Shown: piece after piece, positions 1 through 6,315 of the stretch
Layout: the number at the start of each line of letters is the position of its first letter
Position numbering within the stretch: the stretch's first letter is position 1
Origin: Candidatus Omnitrophota bacterium
Lineage (GTDB): Bacteria > Omnitrophota > Koll11 > Aquiviventales > Aquiviventaceae
Direction: 5' to 3'
Assembly (NCBI GenBank): GCA_023247285.1
Contig: JAHFGU010000064.1
Span: 1 to 7,872, forward strand
DNA: 7,872 bases
Program-made: the position numbers and the translations under genes
The notes under the pieces: generated by a model
Seen by the model: only the letters and a program-made list of their open reading frames with translations
The model's database searches: none
Told to the model about the DNA's origin: nothing

Positions 1-2
1 AC

Positions 3-218
3 TGGTTTGACGCGGAAGCGCGGTTCAAGTGCCCCTGCCACGGGTCGAACTTCAACCGCGACGGCGACGTGATCGCGGGTCCGGCGCCCAAGCCCCTCTG
101 GCGCTGCGCGATCGCGCTGGCGGATGACGGGCAGCTCTTCATCGACAAAGCGAGGCTGGAGAACCGCCCCGGGCCCCGCGAGCAGGGCACCTTTTTCCTC
201 CCGTACGCCGGCGCATGA
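3..218 (+). CDS. Rieske iron-sulfur protein, C-terminal part (5' end outside window)
   Basis: The open frame enters from the left edge and gives the last 71 residues of a Rieske [2Fe-2S] protein. The second cluster-binding box, CPCHGS, is visible at about residues 10-15 of the fragment, with one Cys and one His ligand. It is followed by the GPAPKPL proline loop, which in this family covers the cluster, and then by the final beta strands. Box I (CTHxGC type) and the N-terminal membrane anchor lie outside the window. In quinol:cytochrome c complexes this subunit takes the first electron from quinol at the Qo site and passes it to the c-type cytochrome. Its TGA stop overlaps the ATG of the cytochrome b gene (ATGA), so the two are probably translationally coupled. 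The family call is secure. Whether it is closer to the bc1 or the b6f type cannot be judged from this fragment. Confidence 0.93.
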   Translation, partial: WFDAEARFKCPCHGSNFNRDGDVIAGPAPKPLWRCAIALADDGQLFIDKARLENRPGPREQGTFFLPYAGA

Positions 219-2002
219 TCGAGCTCAAAAAAACCAAACTCTGGAAGTCGATGTTCCGCCACGACTTCCAGGACACCCCGCGGACCCGGCTCCAGCGCAT
301 CTTCGGCAACGTCTTCCTGCACCTGCATCCGGTGCGCATCGCCCAGGATGCGCTCCGGGTGACCTACACCTGGGGGCTGGGCGGGCTCTCGTTCTACCTC
401 TTTCTGATCCTCACGGTCACCGGCATCCTGCTCATGTTCTACTACCGGCCGGCCAGCAGCCTCGCCTACCAGGACATCAAGGACCTGGCCTTCGCGGTCA
501 CCCTCGGCGGGTTTCTGCGCAACATGCACCGGTGGGCGGCGCACCTCATGGTGGTGGTCGTCATCCTCCACATGGTGCGGGTGTTCCTGACCGGCGCGTA
601 CAAGCCGCCGCGCGAATACAACTGGGTGGTGGGCGTCCTGCTCCTCGTGATGACGCTGTTTCTCAGCTACACGGGGTACCTGCTGCCGTGGGACCAGCTC
701 GCGCTGTGGGCGGTCACCGTCGGCGCCCAGATGGCGGCCAACTCGCCCATGCTGGGGAACGAGGGGCCCTTCAAGCTGCCCTTCATCACCACCTCCAACG
801 ACGCGCGCTTCGGGCTCATCGGCGGCACGGTGATCGGCGACGCGACGCTCATCCGGTTTTACGTGCTGCACTGCATCGCGGTGCCGTTCCTCTTCTCGGT
901 GTTTTTGTGCGTGCACCTCTGGCGCGTGCGGAAGGACAGCTTCTCCAAGCAGACCGGGCAGAAGGTGGACGTCTGGCCGCACCTCGTGTCACGGGAGTTC
1001 CTGGCCGCGCTGCTCATCACGGTCATCTTGTGGGTCTGGTCCATGGTCATGAACGCGCCGCTGGAGGCGGTCGCGAACCTGAACGTGACGCCGAACCCCT
1101 CGAAGGCCCCCTGGTACTTCCTCGGCCTGCAGGAGCTGCTGGTCTACTTCGATCCATGGATCGCAGGCGTCGTGCTCCCGACGCTGATCATCATCGGGCT
1201 CATGGCGATCCCGTACGTTGACACCAACCCCAAGGGCATCGGGTACTGGCCGAGAATGCGCCGGGTTCGGATCGGGCCGCTGCCGGCGTGGGCGCCGGAG
1301 GAGCGGCCGTTCGCCGTCTCCGTGTTCCTGCTCGGCATCCTCATGTGGTTTGTGCTGATTTTCATCGGCACGTACTGCCGCGGTCCGAACTGGGAATGGT
1401 ACTGGCCGTGGGAGCCGTGGAGCTACCGTCGGATCAGCAAACTCACGCTGAAGAACCTGCCGAACCTCTCCGGCGCGCTGATGTTCCTGGCGTACTTCGC
1501 CGCAGGCACGCCGTTCCCCAAGCCGGCCCGCGAGCTGCTCGCCGCGAAAGCCGGCCCGCGGGCGCCGGCGCGCGCCTCCGCGGCGCTGCACATGGGCCTG
1601 GGCATGCTGCTCGCGGTTGCGCTGTTCGTGCCGCTGCTCATCGCCCCGGATCCGGGCTATCCCTCGCGCAGCCGGTACCTCACGCTCTTTGAGGCGTTGG
1701 GCCGGTCGCGGAACGCGCCGGGGGTCTCTGCCATGTTCCAGCTCGTCCACGCTGCCGGACCGGTCGCAGGCTACGGGCTGATCGCCGTGCTGGTCCTCGC
1801 GGCCGGTGCGGCGCTGGGGTGGCTGGGCATCCGGTTCGGCCGGTTCAAGGACCGGCTGTACGATGAGCTTGGGGTGATCAAGTACTCGATCGTCATCGGC
1901 CTCTATCTCATGATGCTCGGCGTGCTGGGCAAGATCCTGCTGCGCCTGCTCTTTGGCGTCAAATACCTCATCAGCCTCCCCCAGTTTAACTTCAACATCT
2001 GA
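215..2002 (+). CDS. Cytochrome b of a bc1/b6f-type complex, fused b6 + subunit IV with C-terminal extension
   Basis: This 595-residue polytopic membrane protein is the quinol-oxidising, haem b-carrying core of the complex. Residues 1-240 match cytochrome b6. The bis-His pairs are H105/H119 (in MHRWAAH and ILHM) and H219/H234. The second pair has 14 residues between the ligands, as in b6f-type proteins. LPWDQ at 157-161 is the usual motif after the third helix. Residues 260-345 match subunit IV, but the Qo motif reads APWY (298-301), where PEWY is typical, so the catalytic Glu is absent. The b6 Cys that attaches the extra haem c appears to be Gly here (YTWGLGG, 51-57). Residues 365-595 add about four more hydrophobic segments and a Trp-rich loop ([13 protein letters not shown], 390-402), making the protein far longer than a normal cytochrome b. 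It overlaps the Rieske gene upstream and shares one base with the cytochrome c gene downstream. No clear Shine-Dalgarno is visible, so coupled translation is likely. Confidence 0.93.
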   Translation: MIELKKTKLWKSMFRHDFQDTPRTRLQRIFGNVFLHLHPVRIAQDALRVTYTWGLGGLSFYLFLILTVTGILLMFYYRPASSLAYQDIKDLAFAVTLGGFLRNMHRWAAHLMVVVVILHMVRVFLTGAYKPPREYNWVVGVLLLVMTLFLSYTGYLLPWDQLALWAVTVGAQMAANSPMLGNEGPFKLPFITTSNDARFGLIGGTVIGDATLIRFYVLHCIAVPFLFSVFLCVHLWRVRKDSFSKQTGQKVDVWPHLVSREFLAALLITVILWVWSMVMNAPLEAVANLNVTPNPSKAPWYFLGLQELLVYFDPWIAGVVLPTLIIIGLMAIPYVDTNPKGIGYWPRMRRVRIGPLPAWAPEERPFAVSVFLLGILMWFVLIFIGTYCRGPNWEWYWPWEPWSYRRISKLTLKNLPNLSGALMFLAYFAAGTPFPKPARELLAAKAGPRAPARASAALHMGLGMLLAVALFVPLLIAPDPGYPSRSRYLTLFEALGRSRNAPGVSAMFQLVHAAGPVAGYGLIAVLVLAAGAALGWLGIRFGRFKDRLYDELGVIKYSIVIGLYLMMLGVLGKILLRLLFGVKYLISLPQFNFNI

Positions 2003-3234
2003 TGAAGCGCGTGCTGTTCGTGCTCCTTACCTGGTCGCTGGCAGTCCTGTTTGTCATCGCGCTCTGGCAGGACTCGACCCGGGAATGGACGCGGTACCAG
2101 GCGCGGTTCTTCAAGACGCTCAACCGCGACGAGCGCCGCGGCATCTCCGGCGGGATCCGGCAGCTGCTCCTCACGGATCTCGACCGCGCCGACCGGTGCA
2201 CGACGTGCCACCTGGCGATCGACAAGCCGCAGCTGGCCCTGGCCGAAGAGCCGTTCACCGCGCACCCGGGCCAGTTTCTCAAGTGGCATCCGCCGGAGAA
2301 GTTCGGGTGCACCGTCTGCCACGGCGGGCAGGGGCTGGCCACCGAGGCGAAGGCGGCCCACGGCGATGTGCCGCACTGGGAAGAGCCGCTGCTGCGCGGC
2401 GAGCTTGTCCAGGCCTCCTGCGCGCAATGCCACGGCGATCTGGCGCCTATCGCAGCCCATGTCCCAAAACTCGTGCAGGGCCAGGCGCTGTTTTCCGCGA
2501 AGGGATGCTACGGCTGCCATGCGGTCAGAGACTTCGGGCAAACCGTGTCCCAGGATTTGACCGAGGTCGGCTCCAAATCCTACCTGCTGATGGAAGCCGA
2601 CTTCGAGATGATGGACCCGCCGCATGACCGCATCCATTGGCTGATGACCAAGCTGCGCCATCCTCGGATGCTCAACCCAGGCGTCCGGCCCGAGCGGCTG
2701 CCGCTCGGGGAAGAGGAGGTCTTTCCCAGCGCGATGCCGCGGTTTCCGCTGTCCGATGAGGAGGTGCGCGCGCTGACCGTCTATCTCCTCAGCCTGACCG
2801 CCTCGAACCCGCCCTCTTCATACGTGACCAAGGCGCCGCCGAAAACCCCGGAGACGTACGCGACGCCGGTGGACCGGGGGCGCGCCGTGTTCGAGCGGTT
2901 CGGGTGCGCCGGCTGCCACGGCGCCGGAGGCACCGGCGGCCGCCACAACTGGAACGCCGGTCTTGGGCAAGAGGTGCCGCCGCTCCTCTACGTCAAGGCC
3001 TACTATGGCAACGACGTGGAGAGCTTGAAGAACCTCATCCGCAATGGCCGGCAGCCGGTTCCCAGAGCGGACCATGGCCGGCCGAACCCGTCGCTCTACA
3101 TGCCGGCCTGGAAAGACCGGATATCCGAAGACGACCTTGACGCGCTGGTCCACTATCTCTTCTCGCTGGCCGAGAAGCTGCCGCAGCCCCCTGCGCAGCC
3201 GGCCGAGGCCGCGTCCACCTCCACCTCTCCATAA
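2002..3234 (+). CDS. Membrane-anchored pentaheme cytochrome c, electron-exit subunit of the bc-type complex
   Basis: The 410-residue product starts with an uncleaved-looking membrane anchor or signal (residues 3-22), so the rest should sit on the outer face of the cytoplasmic membrane. Five CxxCH haem c attachment motifs are present: CTTCH 66-70, CTVCH 103-107, CAQCH 140-144, CYGCH 169-173 and CAGCH 302-306. The first three form a compact N-terminal triheme region. The fourth and fifth look like two class I-type monohaem domains. Each of these ends in a helix like EEVRALTVYLLSL, and candidate axial Met residues are M245 (AMPRF) and M367 (YMPAW). The tail (394-410) is Pro/Ala/Ser/Thr-rich. Its position directly after Rieske and cytochrome b, sharing one base (TGATG) with the latter, argues that it replaces cytochrome c1 or f. 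The final electron acceptor is unknown. Confidence 0.92.
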   Translation: MKRVLFVLLTWSLAVLFVIALWQDSTREWTRYQARFFKTLNRDERRGISGGIRQLLLTDLDRADRCTTCHLAIDKPQLALAEEPFTAHPGQFLKWHPPEKFGCTVCHGGQGLATEAKAAHGDVPHWEEPLLRGELVQASCAQCHGDLAPIAAHVPKLVQGQALFSAKGCYGCHAVRDFGQTVSQDLTEVGSKSYLLMEADFEMMDPPHDRIHWLMTKLRHPRMLNPGVRPERLPLGEEEVFPSAMPRFPLSDEEVRALTVYLLSLTASNPPSSYVTKAPPKTPETYATPVDRGRAVFERFGCAGCHGAGGTGGRHNWNAGLGQEVPPLLYVKAYYGNDVESLKNLIRNGRQPVPRADHGRPNPSLYMPAWKDRISEDDLDALVHYLFSLAEKLPQPPAQPAEAASTSTSP

Positions 3235-3264
3235 CCCTCCCTCGTCGGGACCTGCTCGGCGCCG

Positions 3265-3273
3265 TGGTATAAT
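3265..3273 (+). promoter_or_regulatory. Extended -10 promoter for mnmA
   Basis: The sequence TGGTATAAT is a perfect extended -10 element (TGnTATAAT) in otherwise GC-rich DNA. At the matching -35 position (3245-3250, TCGGGA) only 3 of 6 bases fit, as is common for extended -10 promoters. Transcription would start about 7 bases downstream, near 3280-3282. This places the A of the mnmA ATG (3285) only 3-5 bases into the message. It would separate mnmA-larE from the cytochrome operon that ends at 3234. Confidence 0.65.
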
Positions 3274-3284
3274 GACGTCCCATA

Positions 3285-4367
3285 ATGGCTGAGCGCGTGG
3301 TTGTCGCCATGAGCGGCGGCGTCGACAGTTCGGTGGCCGCCGCGCTGCTCGTGGAGCAGGGCGTCGAGGTCCTAGGGGTCACCTTGCAGCTCTGGGGAAA
3401 AGACGTGTGCGTCTCCAGCGGAACCCGGCTGTGCTGCTCGGTCCGGGATGCGCTGGACGCCAAGGCCGTGGCCGCGCGCCTCGGCATCCCCCATGAGACG
3501 TTGGAGCTGGCCGACACCTTCCAGGCTACCGTCATCGACTACTTCGTGCGCAGTTATCAGGAGGGCCTGACGCCCAACCCCTGCATTGCGTGCAATGACC
3601 ACATCAAGTTCGGGGCGCTCATGGCGCATGCCGAGGGGCGCGGGATGCGGGCCGTGGCGACCGGACACTACGCCCGCGCCTGGTACGACGAGGCGCATGG
3701 CCGGCACACCGTGCGACGCGCCGCGGACACGGAGAAAGACCAGTCCTACGTGCTCTTCAACTTGACGCAGGACCAGTTGGCGCGCGCGCGGTTCCCGCTC
3801 GGCGAGCTGAGCAAGCCGCGCGTGCGGGAGATCGCCCACCGGCTCGGCCTGGCGACCGCCGACAAGCCGGATAGCCAGGATGTCTGCTTCGTCCGTGATG
3901 GGGATAAGAACGGCTTTCTCCGCCGGGCCGCGGAGGCGCCAGACACGCCCGGGCCGATTACCGATACCGCCGGTGCTATGCTCGGCACGCACCGTGGACT
4001 GCTCGGCTACACCATCGGCCAGCGCGAGGGGTTGGGCATCGCGACCGGCGTGCCGCTCTATGTGGTTGCGCTGGATCGCCCGAACAACCGGCTCGTCGTG
4101 GACAGCCGGGACGAGCTGCGGCAGGGCGCATGCCGGGTGGAGCGCGTGAATTGGGTGTCGATTCCCCCGCCGGAGGATCCCGTCGCCTGCGCGGTCACAA
4201 TCCGCTCGAGGCATCAACCGGCTCACGCTCTGGTGATCCCGGACAGCTCCGGCGGCGCGCGCATCGAGTTTGAGGAGCCGCAGAGCGCGGTCACGCCAGG
4301 CCAGGCCGCGGTCTTCTATCGGGAGGAGACGCTGCTCGGCGGCGGATGGATCGCGCGCGATGCCTAG
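3285..4367 (+). CDS. mnmA: tRNA-specific 2-thiouridylase MnmA
   Basis: The 360-residue protein has the usual length for MnmA, which uses ATP and a persulfide to put sulfur on C2 of the wobble uridine U34 in tRNA-Lys, -Glu and -Gln in the cytoplasm. The PP-loop SGGVDSS is at residues 10-16. GHYAR (127-131) and the KDQSY tRNA/ATP-site motif (151-155) are present. The two catalytic Cys are in TPNPC (C100) and SQDVC (C201), and C103 gives the common CxxC. TIGQREGLGI marks the start of the central domain, and the C-terminal beta-barrel is complete. ATG 3285 is chosen because it retains the first beta strand before the PP-loop. There is no Shine-Dalgarno, but an extended -10 box lies 12 bases upstream. 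The last 8 bases overlap the larE-like gene. Confidence 0.97.
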   Translation: MAERVVVAMSGGVDSSVAAALLVEQGVEVLGVTLQLWGKDVCVSSGTRLCCSVRDALDAKAVAARLGIPHETLELADTFQATVIDYFVRSYQEGLTPNPCIACNDHIKFGALMAHAEGRGMRAVATGHYARAWYDEAHGRHTVRRAADTEKDQSYVLFNLTQDQLARARFPLGELSKPRVREIAHRLGLATADKPDSQDVCFVRDGDKNGFLRRAAEAPDTPGPITDTAGAMLGTHRGLLGYTIGQREGLGIATGVPLYVVALDRPNNRLVVDSRDELRQGACRVERVNWVSIPPPEDPVACAVTIRSRHQPAHALVIPDSSGGARIEFEEPQSAVTPGQAAVFYREETLLGGGWIARDA

Positions 4368-5238
4368 CCTCGAGCCGGAGCTTGCCGGCAAGCTGCGCCG
4401 CGTCGAAACGGCTCTCGCCGAATTCGGCCGGGTGATCGTGGCGTTTTCCGGCGGGGTGGACTCGACGCTGCTCGCTGCGATCGCGCGTGACGTCTTGGGC
4501 CGCGCGCATGTCTTGGCGGTGACCGCGGATTCCCCATCCATGGCCCGCGCGGATCTCGCGGAGGCGATGGCGCTCGCCAAGCAGCTCGATCTTGAGCACC
4601 TGGTCATTCCCACGCGGGAAGTGGAGGATGCGGCCTATCAAGCCAATACGCCGGCCCGGTGCTACATCTGCAAGCAGGTGCTGTTTACCGAGCTGGAGCG
4701 CCTGGCCGCGGCGCGCGGCATCCCGGTCGTGGCGTACGGCGTGTTGGCTGATGACCGCGTCGCCGACCGGCCCGGACACCACGCGGCGCTCCGGTTCGGC
4801 GTGCGGTCCCCGCTGCAGGAGGCCGGGCTCGAAAAGTGGGACGTGCGCGAGTTGGCCAGGCGGATGGGGCTGCCCAACTGGAACCGGCCCCAGAATGCGT
4901 GTCTCTCTTCCCGCGTTCCGCATGGCCAGGCGGTGACGGAGGGCAAGCTCCGGCAAATCGAGCGCGCCGAAGGTTTTCTCTTGGAGCAGGGATTCCAGCA
5001 GGTCCGTGTGCGCCATCTCGGCGTCCACGCGCGCATCGAGGTGCCGGCGGAGGACCTGGGCCGGTTTCAGGACCTCGCGTTGGATCGGGCGATCGCCGCG
5101 TATTTTGAGCAGCTCGGCTTTGCCACGGTGGGCGTGGATCGCGCCGGCTATCGCCTCGGCGGGGCCGACCAGTCTAAGGCGGACGAGGTGCTCCTCTCCG
5201 CCATCCCCCGTGACGGCGCAGACTCATCGTACGATTAG
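4360..5238 (+). CDS. larE: LarE-like ATP-dependent sulfur transferase (nickel-pincer cofactor synthesis)
   Basis: The 292-residue product has the LarE layout. A PP-loop SGGVDST is at 30-36, CYICK at 101-105 and NACLSSRVPHG at 179-189, followed by the RVRHLGVHARIEV region of the C-terminal domain. LarE enzymes adenylate a carboxylated nicotinate mononucleotide and insert sulfur. Sacrificial forms donate the sulfur of one Cys, equivalent to C181 here. Other members use three Cys to hold an iron-sulfur cluster. Here C101, C104 and C181 could provide that set (inference). The start at ATG 4360 gives an 8-base overlap with mnmA and a normal LarE length. An in-frame ATG at 4270 would add an Arg-rich 30-residue leader that only reads mnmA sequence in another frame. 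No larA, larB or larC is in the window, so the physiological product is unproven. Confidence 0.9.
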   Translation: MPSLEPELAGKLRRVETALAEFGRVIVAFSGGVDSTLLAAIARDVLGRAHVLAVTADSPSMARADLAEAMALAKQLDLEHLVIPTREVEDAAYQANTPARCYICKQVLFTELERLAAARGIPVVAYGVLADDRVADRPGHHAALRFGVRSPLQEAGLEKWDVRELARRMGLPNWNRPQNACLSSRVPHGQAVTEGKLRQIERAEGFLLEQGFQQVRVRHLGVHARIEVPAEDLGRFQDLALDRAIAAYFEQLGFATVGVDRAGYRLGGADQSKADEVLLSAIPRDGADSSYD

Positions 5239-5266
5239 GAGGGGGAAACTCGGTTTCCCCCTCCTA
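5236..5266 (+). terminator. Perfect 13-bp hairpin at the end of larE
   Basis: The arms at 5236-5248 (TAGGAGGGGGAAA) and 5254-5266 (TTTCCCCCTCCTA) are exact inverted repeats around a 5-base loop (CTCGG). The larE TAG stop is the base of the left arm. The T-run TTTTT comes only at 5281-5285, 14 bases after the stem, so this is not a textbook intrinsic terminator. A role as a 3'-end stabiliser or a factor-assisted terminator before the tRNA is equally possible. Confidence 0.55.
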
Positions 5267-5302
5267 TGGAGCGCCCACAGTTTTTCCGATAGGTGCGACT
5301 TA

Positions 5303-5376
5303 GGCGGTGTAGCTCAGTTGGTCAGAGCAGGGGAATCATAATCCCAAGGTCGGGGGTTCGAATCCCTCCGCCGCCA
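5303..5376 (+). tRNA. tRNA-Met (CAU anticodon), elongator type
   Basis: A full cloverleaf can be folded by eye. The acceptor stem GGCGGTG pairs with CGCCGCC (5369-5375, one G-U pair). The D-stem is GCTC/GAGC with a GG-containing loop. The anticodon loop ATCATAA places CAT at 5337-5339. The variable loop is short, and the T-arm is GGGGG-TTCGAAT-CCCTC. Position 73 is A5376, and CCA is not encoded. G1-C72 pairing and the lack of the three G-C anticodon-stem pairs of initiators in the right register argue against tRNA-fMet. A lysidine-modified tRNA-Ile2 (also CAU) cannot be fully excluded, though overall it resembles elongator Met tRNAs. The first anticodon-stem pair (G5330/A5346) is mismatched. 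Confidence 0.93.
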
Positions 5377-5871
5377 CGCCTTTCCCTTCGATGCGCGTTC
5401 ACGCTCATCGAGATCCTTATTGTCGTGGCCGTCATCTCGATCCTCGCGACCCTGGCGGCTCTCCCGCTGCTGCGCGCGCGGTTGACGGCCAACGAGTCGG
5501 TCGTGGTCGGGAACCTTCGAGGGCTGGCGAACGGGCTGGCGATGTACCGCGTGGCCAACAGCCGGTATCCCGCGCAGTGGCAGGCGGACATGTACGATCG
5601 CGCAGACCCTGATTATGCGCCGGCTCGCTTCAACGCGGACTTAAACGGCGCGGTCACAATCCAAGGGTATGTCTATCATTACGAGGTGCCGGCCGACCCG
5701 GCCGTCACGTACACCATCTCGGCTCGCCCGGTGGCGCTGCATCTGACCGGCGCGCGGACCTTCTGGGTGAATGAGCGCGAGGAGATGTTCCACTGCGCAG
5801 GTGACAGCGCGTCGGTGAGCGTGCCGGACGCGGTGCCGGGGATTGCGGAGGCGCCGGTCGCGTGTCCGTAA
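5377..5871 (+). CDS. Type IV prepilin-like (pseudopilin) protein, start codon missing or shifted
   Basis: From 5398 the frame reads FTLIE, the classic start of a mature type IV pilin or type II secretion pseudopilin with E5, followed by a hydrophobic helix (about 20 residues) and LLRARLTANES. The mature part would be 157 residues. It has a variable globular region with GYVYHYE, VTYTISARP and TFWVNEREEMFHC, like other small GspG-like pilins. Such proteins are processed by a prepilin peptidase and assembled into envelope filaments. The start is the problem. No ATG, GTG or TTG lies in frame between the tRNA end and FTLIE. The only in-frame start is GTG 5293, which would translate through the whole tRNA. 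An ATG at 5391 lies just before FTLIE but in another frame. The residue before the cleavage point is Ala, not the usual Gly. The coordinates given are the open stretch after the tRNA. It may be a gene with a small indel, a recent pseudogene, or an assembly error. Confidence 0.75.
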   Translation, partial: RLSLRCAFTLIEILIVVAVISILATLAALPLLRARLTANESVVVGNLRGLANGLAMYRVANSRYPAQWQADMYDRADPDYAPARFNADLNGAVTIQGYVYHYEVPADPAVTYTISARPVALHLTGARTFWVNEREEMFHCAGDSASVSVPDAVPGIAEAPVACP

Positions 5872-5876
5872 CGGGG

Positions 5877-6266
5877 CTAGGGCGTCGAGGAGTGGTGGCC
5901 CAGCAGCTCCGTCAGGGCGCGGAGCAGCTCGGAGAATTCAAACGGCTTCGTCAGATACACATCGGCGCCGTGCGCCAGCCCGCGCAGCTCGTCCATGGGC
6001 CGGTCCAGCGCCGTCACCATGATGATCGGCACGTCCCAGCAGTGGTACACGCGGCGCAGCGCCTGGCACACCTCATAACCGCTCATGTCCGGCAGCCGGA
6101 CATCCAGGGTGACGGCGTCGGGCCGGTGGGCCGCGGCGTCCGCAAGCGCCGCTTGGCCGGAATGCTCGGCATGCGCGTCGTAGCCGGCCGCCGCCAACTG
6201 CTGGGCGATCAACCGGGCGATTTTCTCTTCGTCTTCCACGATGAGGATGCGTTTTCTGTCCGCCAT
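5877..6266 (-). CDS. Single-domain response regulator (receiver domain only)
   Basis: The 129-residue product is a complete CheY-like receiver domain with no output domain. The acidic Mg-binding pair is E11/D12 (ILIVEDEE). The phosphoacceptor is D55 in VTLDVRLPDMSG, the switch Thr is T85 (MVTA), and the conserved Lys is K107 in LTKPFEF. It would receive phosphate from a histidine kinase and act through protein contacts, but no kinase is in the window. I start it at the ATG at 6266-6264 (MADRKRILIVED). An in-frame TTG four codons upstream is possible and would give 133 residues. It is convergent with the pilin frame, with 5 bases between the stop codons, and diverges from the PEGA-protein gene across about 50 bases. 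Confidence 0.93.
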   Translation of the reverse strand: MADRKRILIVEDEEKIARLIAQQLAAAGYDAHAEHSGQAALADAAAHRPDAVTLDVRLPDMSGYEVCQALRRVYHCWDVPIIMVTALDRPMDELRGLAHGADVYLTKPFEFSELLRALTELLGHHSSTP

Positions 6267-6315
6267 GTCTGATCTCAAGGCAACTATCTCTGATTCTCAA
6301 CGTGAATGCAAGGCT

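Noticed and set aside
124..1221. Long + strand frame (365 codons) overlapping cytochrome b.
   Set aside because: It is rich in Arg, Gly, Pro and Ala with no domain and lies in another frame of a clearly real cytochrome b gene. It is a GC-rich shadow.
4270..4359. Upstream in-frame ATG as the start of larE.
   Set aside because: It would add 30 Arg/Ser-rich residues that only re-read mnmA sequence. ATG 4360 gives the normal LarE length.
3372..4613. Long - strand frame (413 codons) across mnmA and larE.
   Set aside because: It is antisense to two well-supported genes, low in complexity, and has no recognisable motif.
5293..5376. GTG 5293 as the pilin start.
   Set aside because: The leader would be a direct translation of the tRNA (for example GVRIPPPP from the T-arm), a known kind of false extension.
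5377..5871. Integrated element with an attachment site at the tRNA 3' end.
   Set aside because: No integrase is visible and I found no second copy of the tRNA 3' end in the window. The idea is kept only as one explanation of the pilin junction.
6267..6315. Divergent promoters between the receiver and PEGA genes.
   Set aside because: On the - strand TTGAGA-17-TGAGAT and TTGCAT-17-GATAGT fit only partly, and I see nothing convincing on the + strand. A promoter is likely here but cannot be placed.
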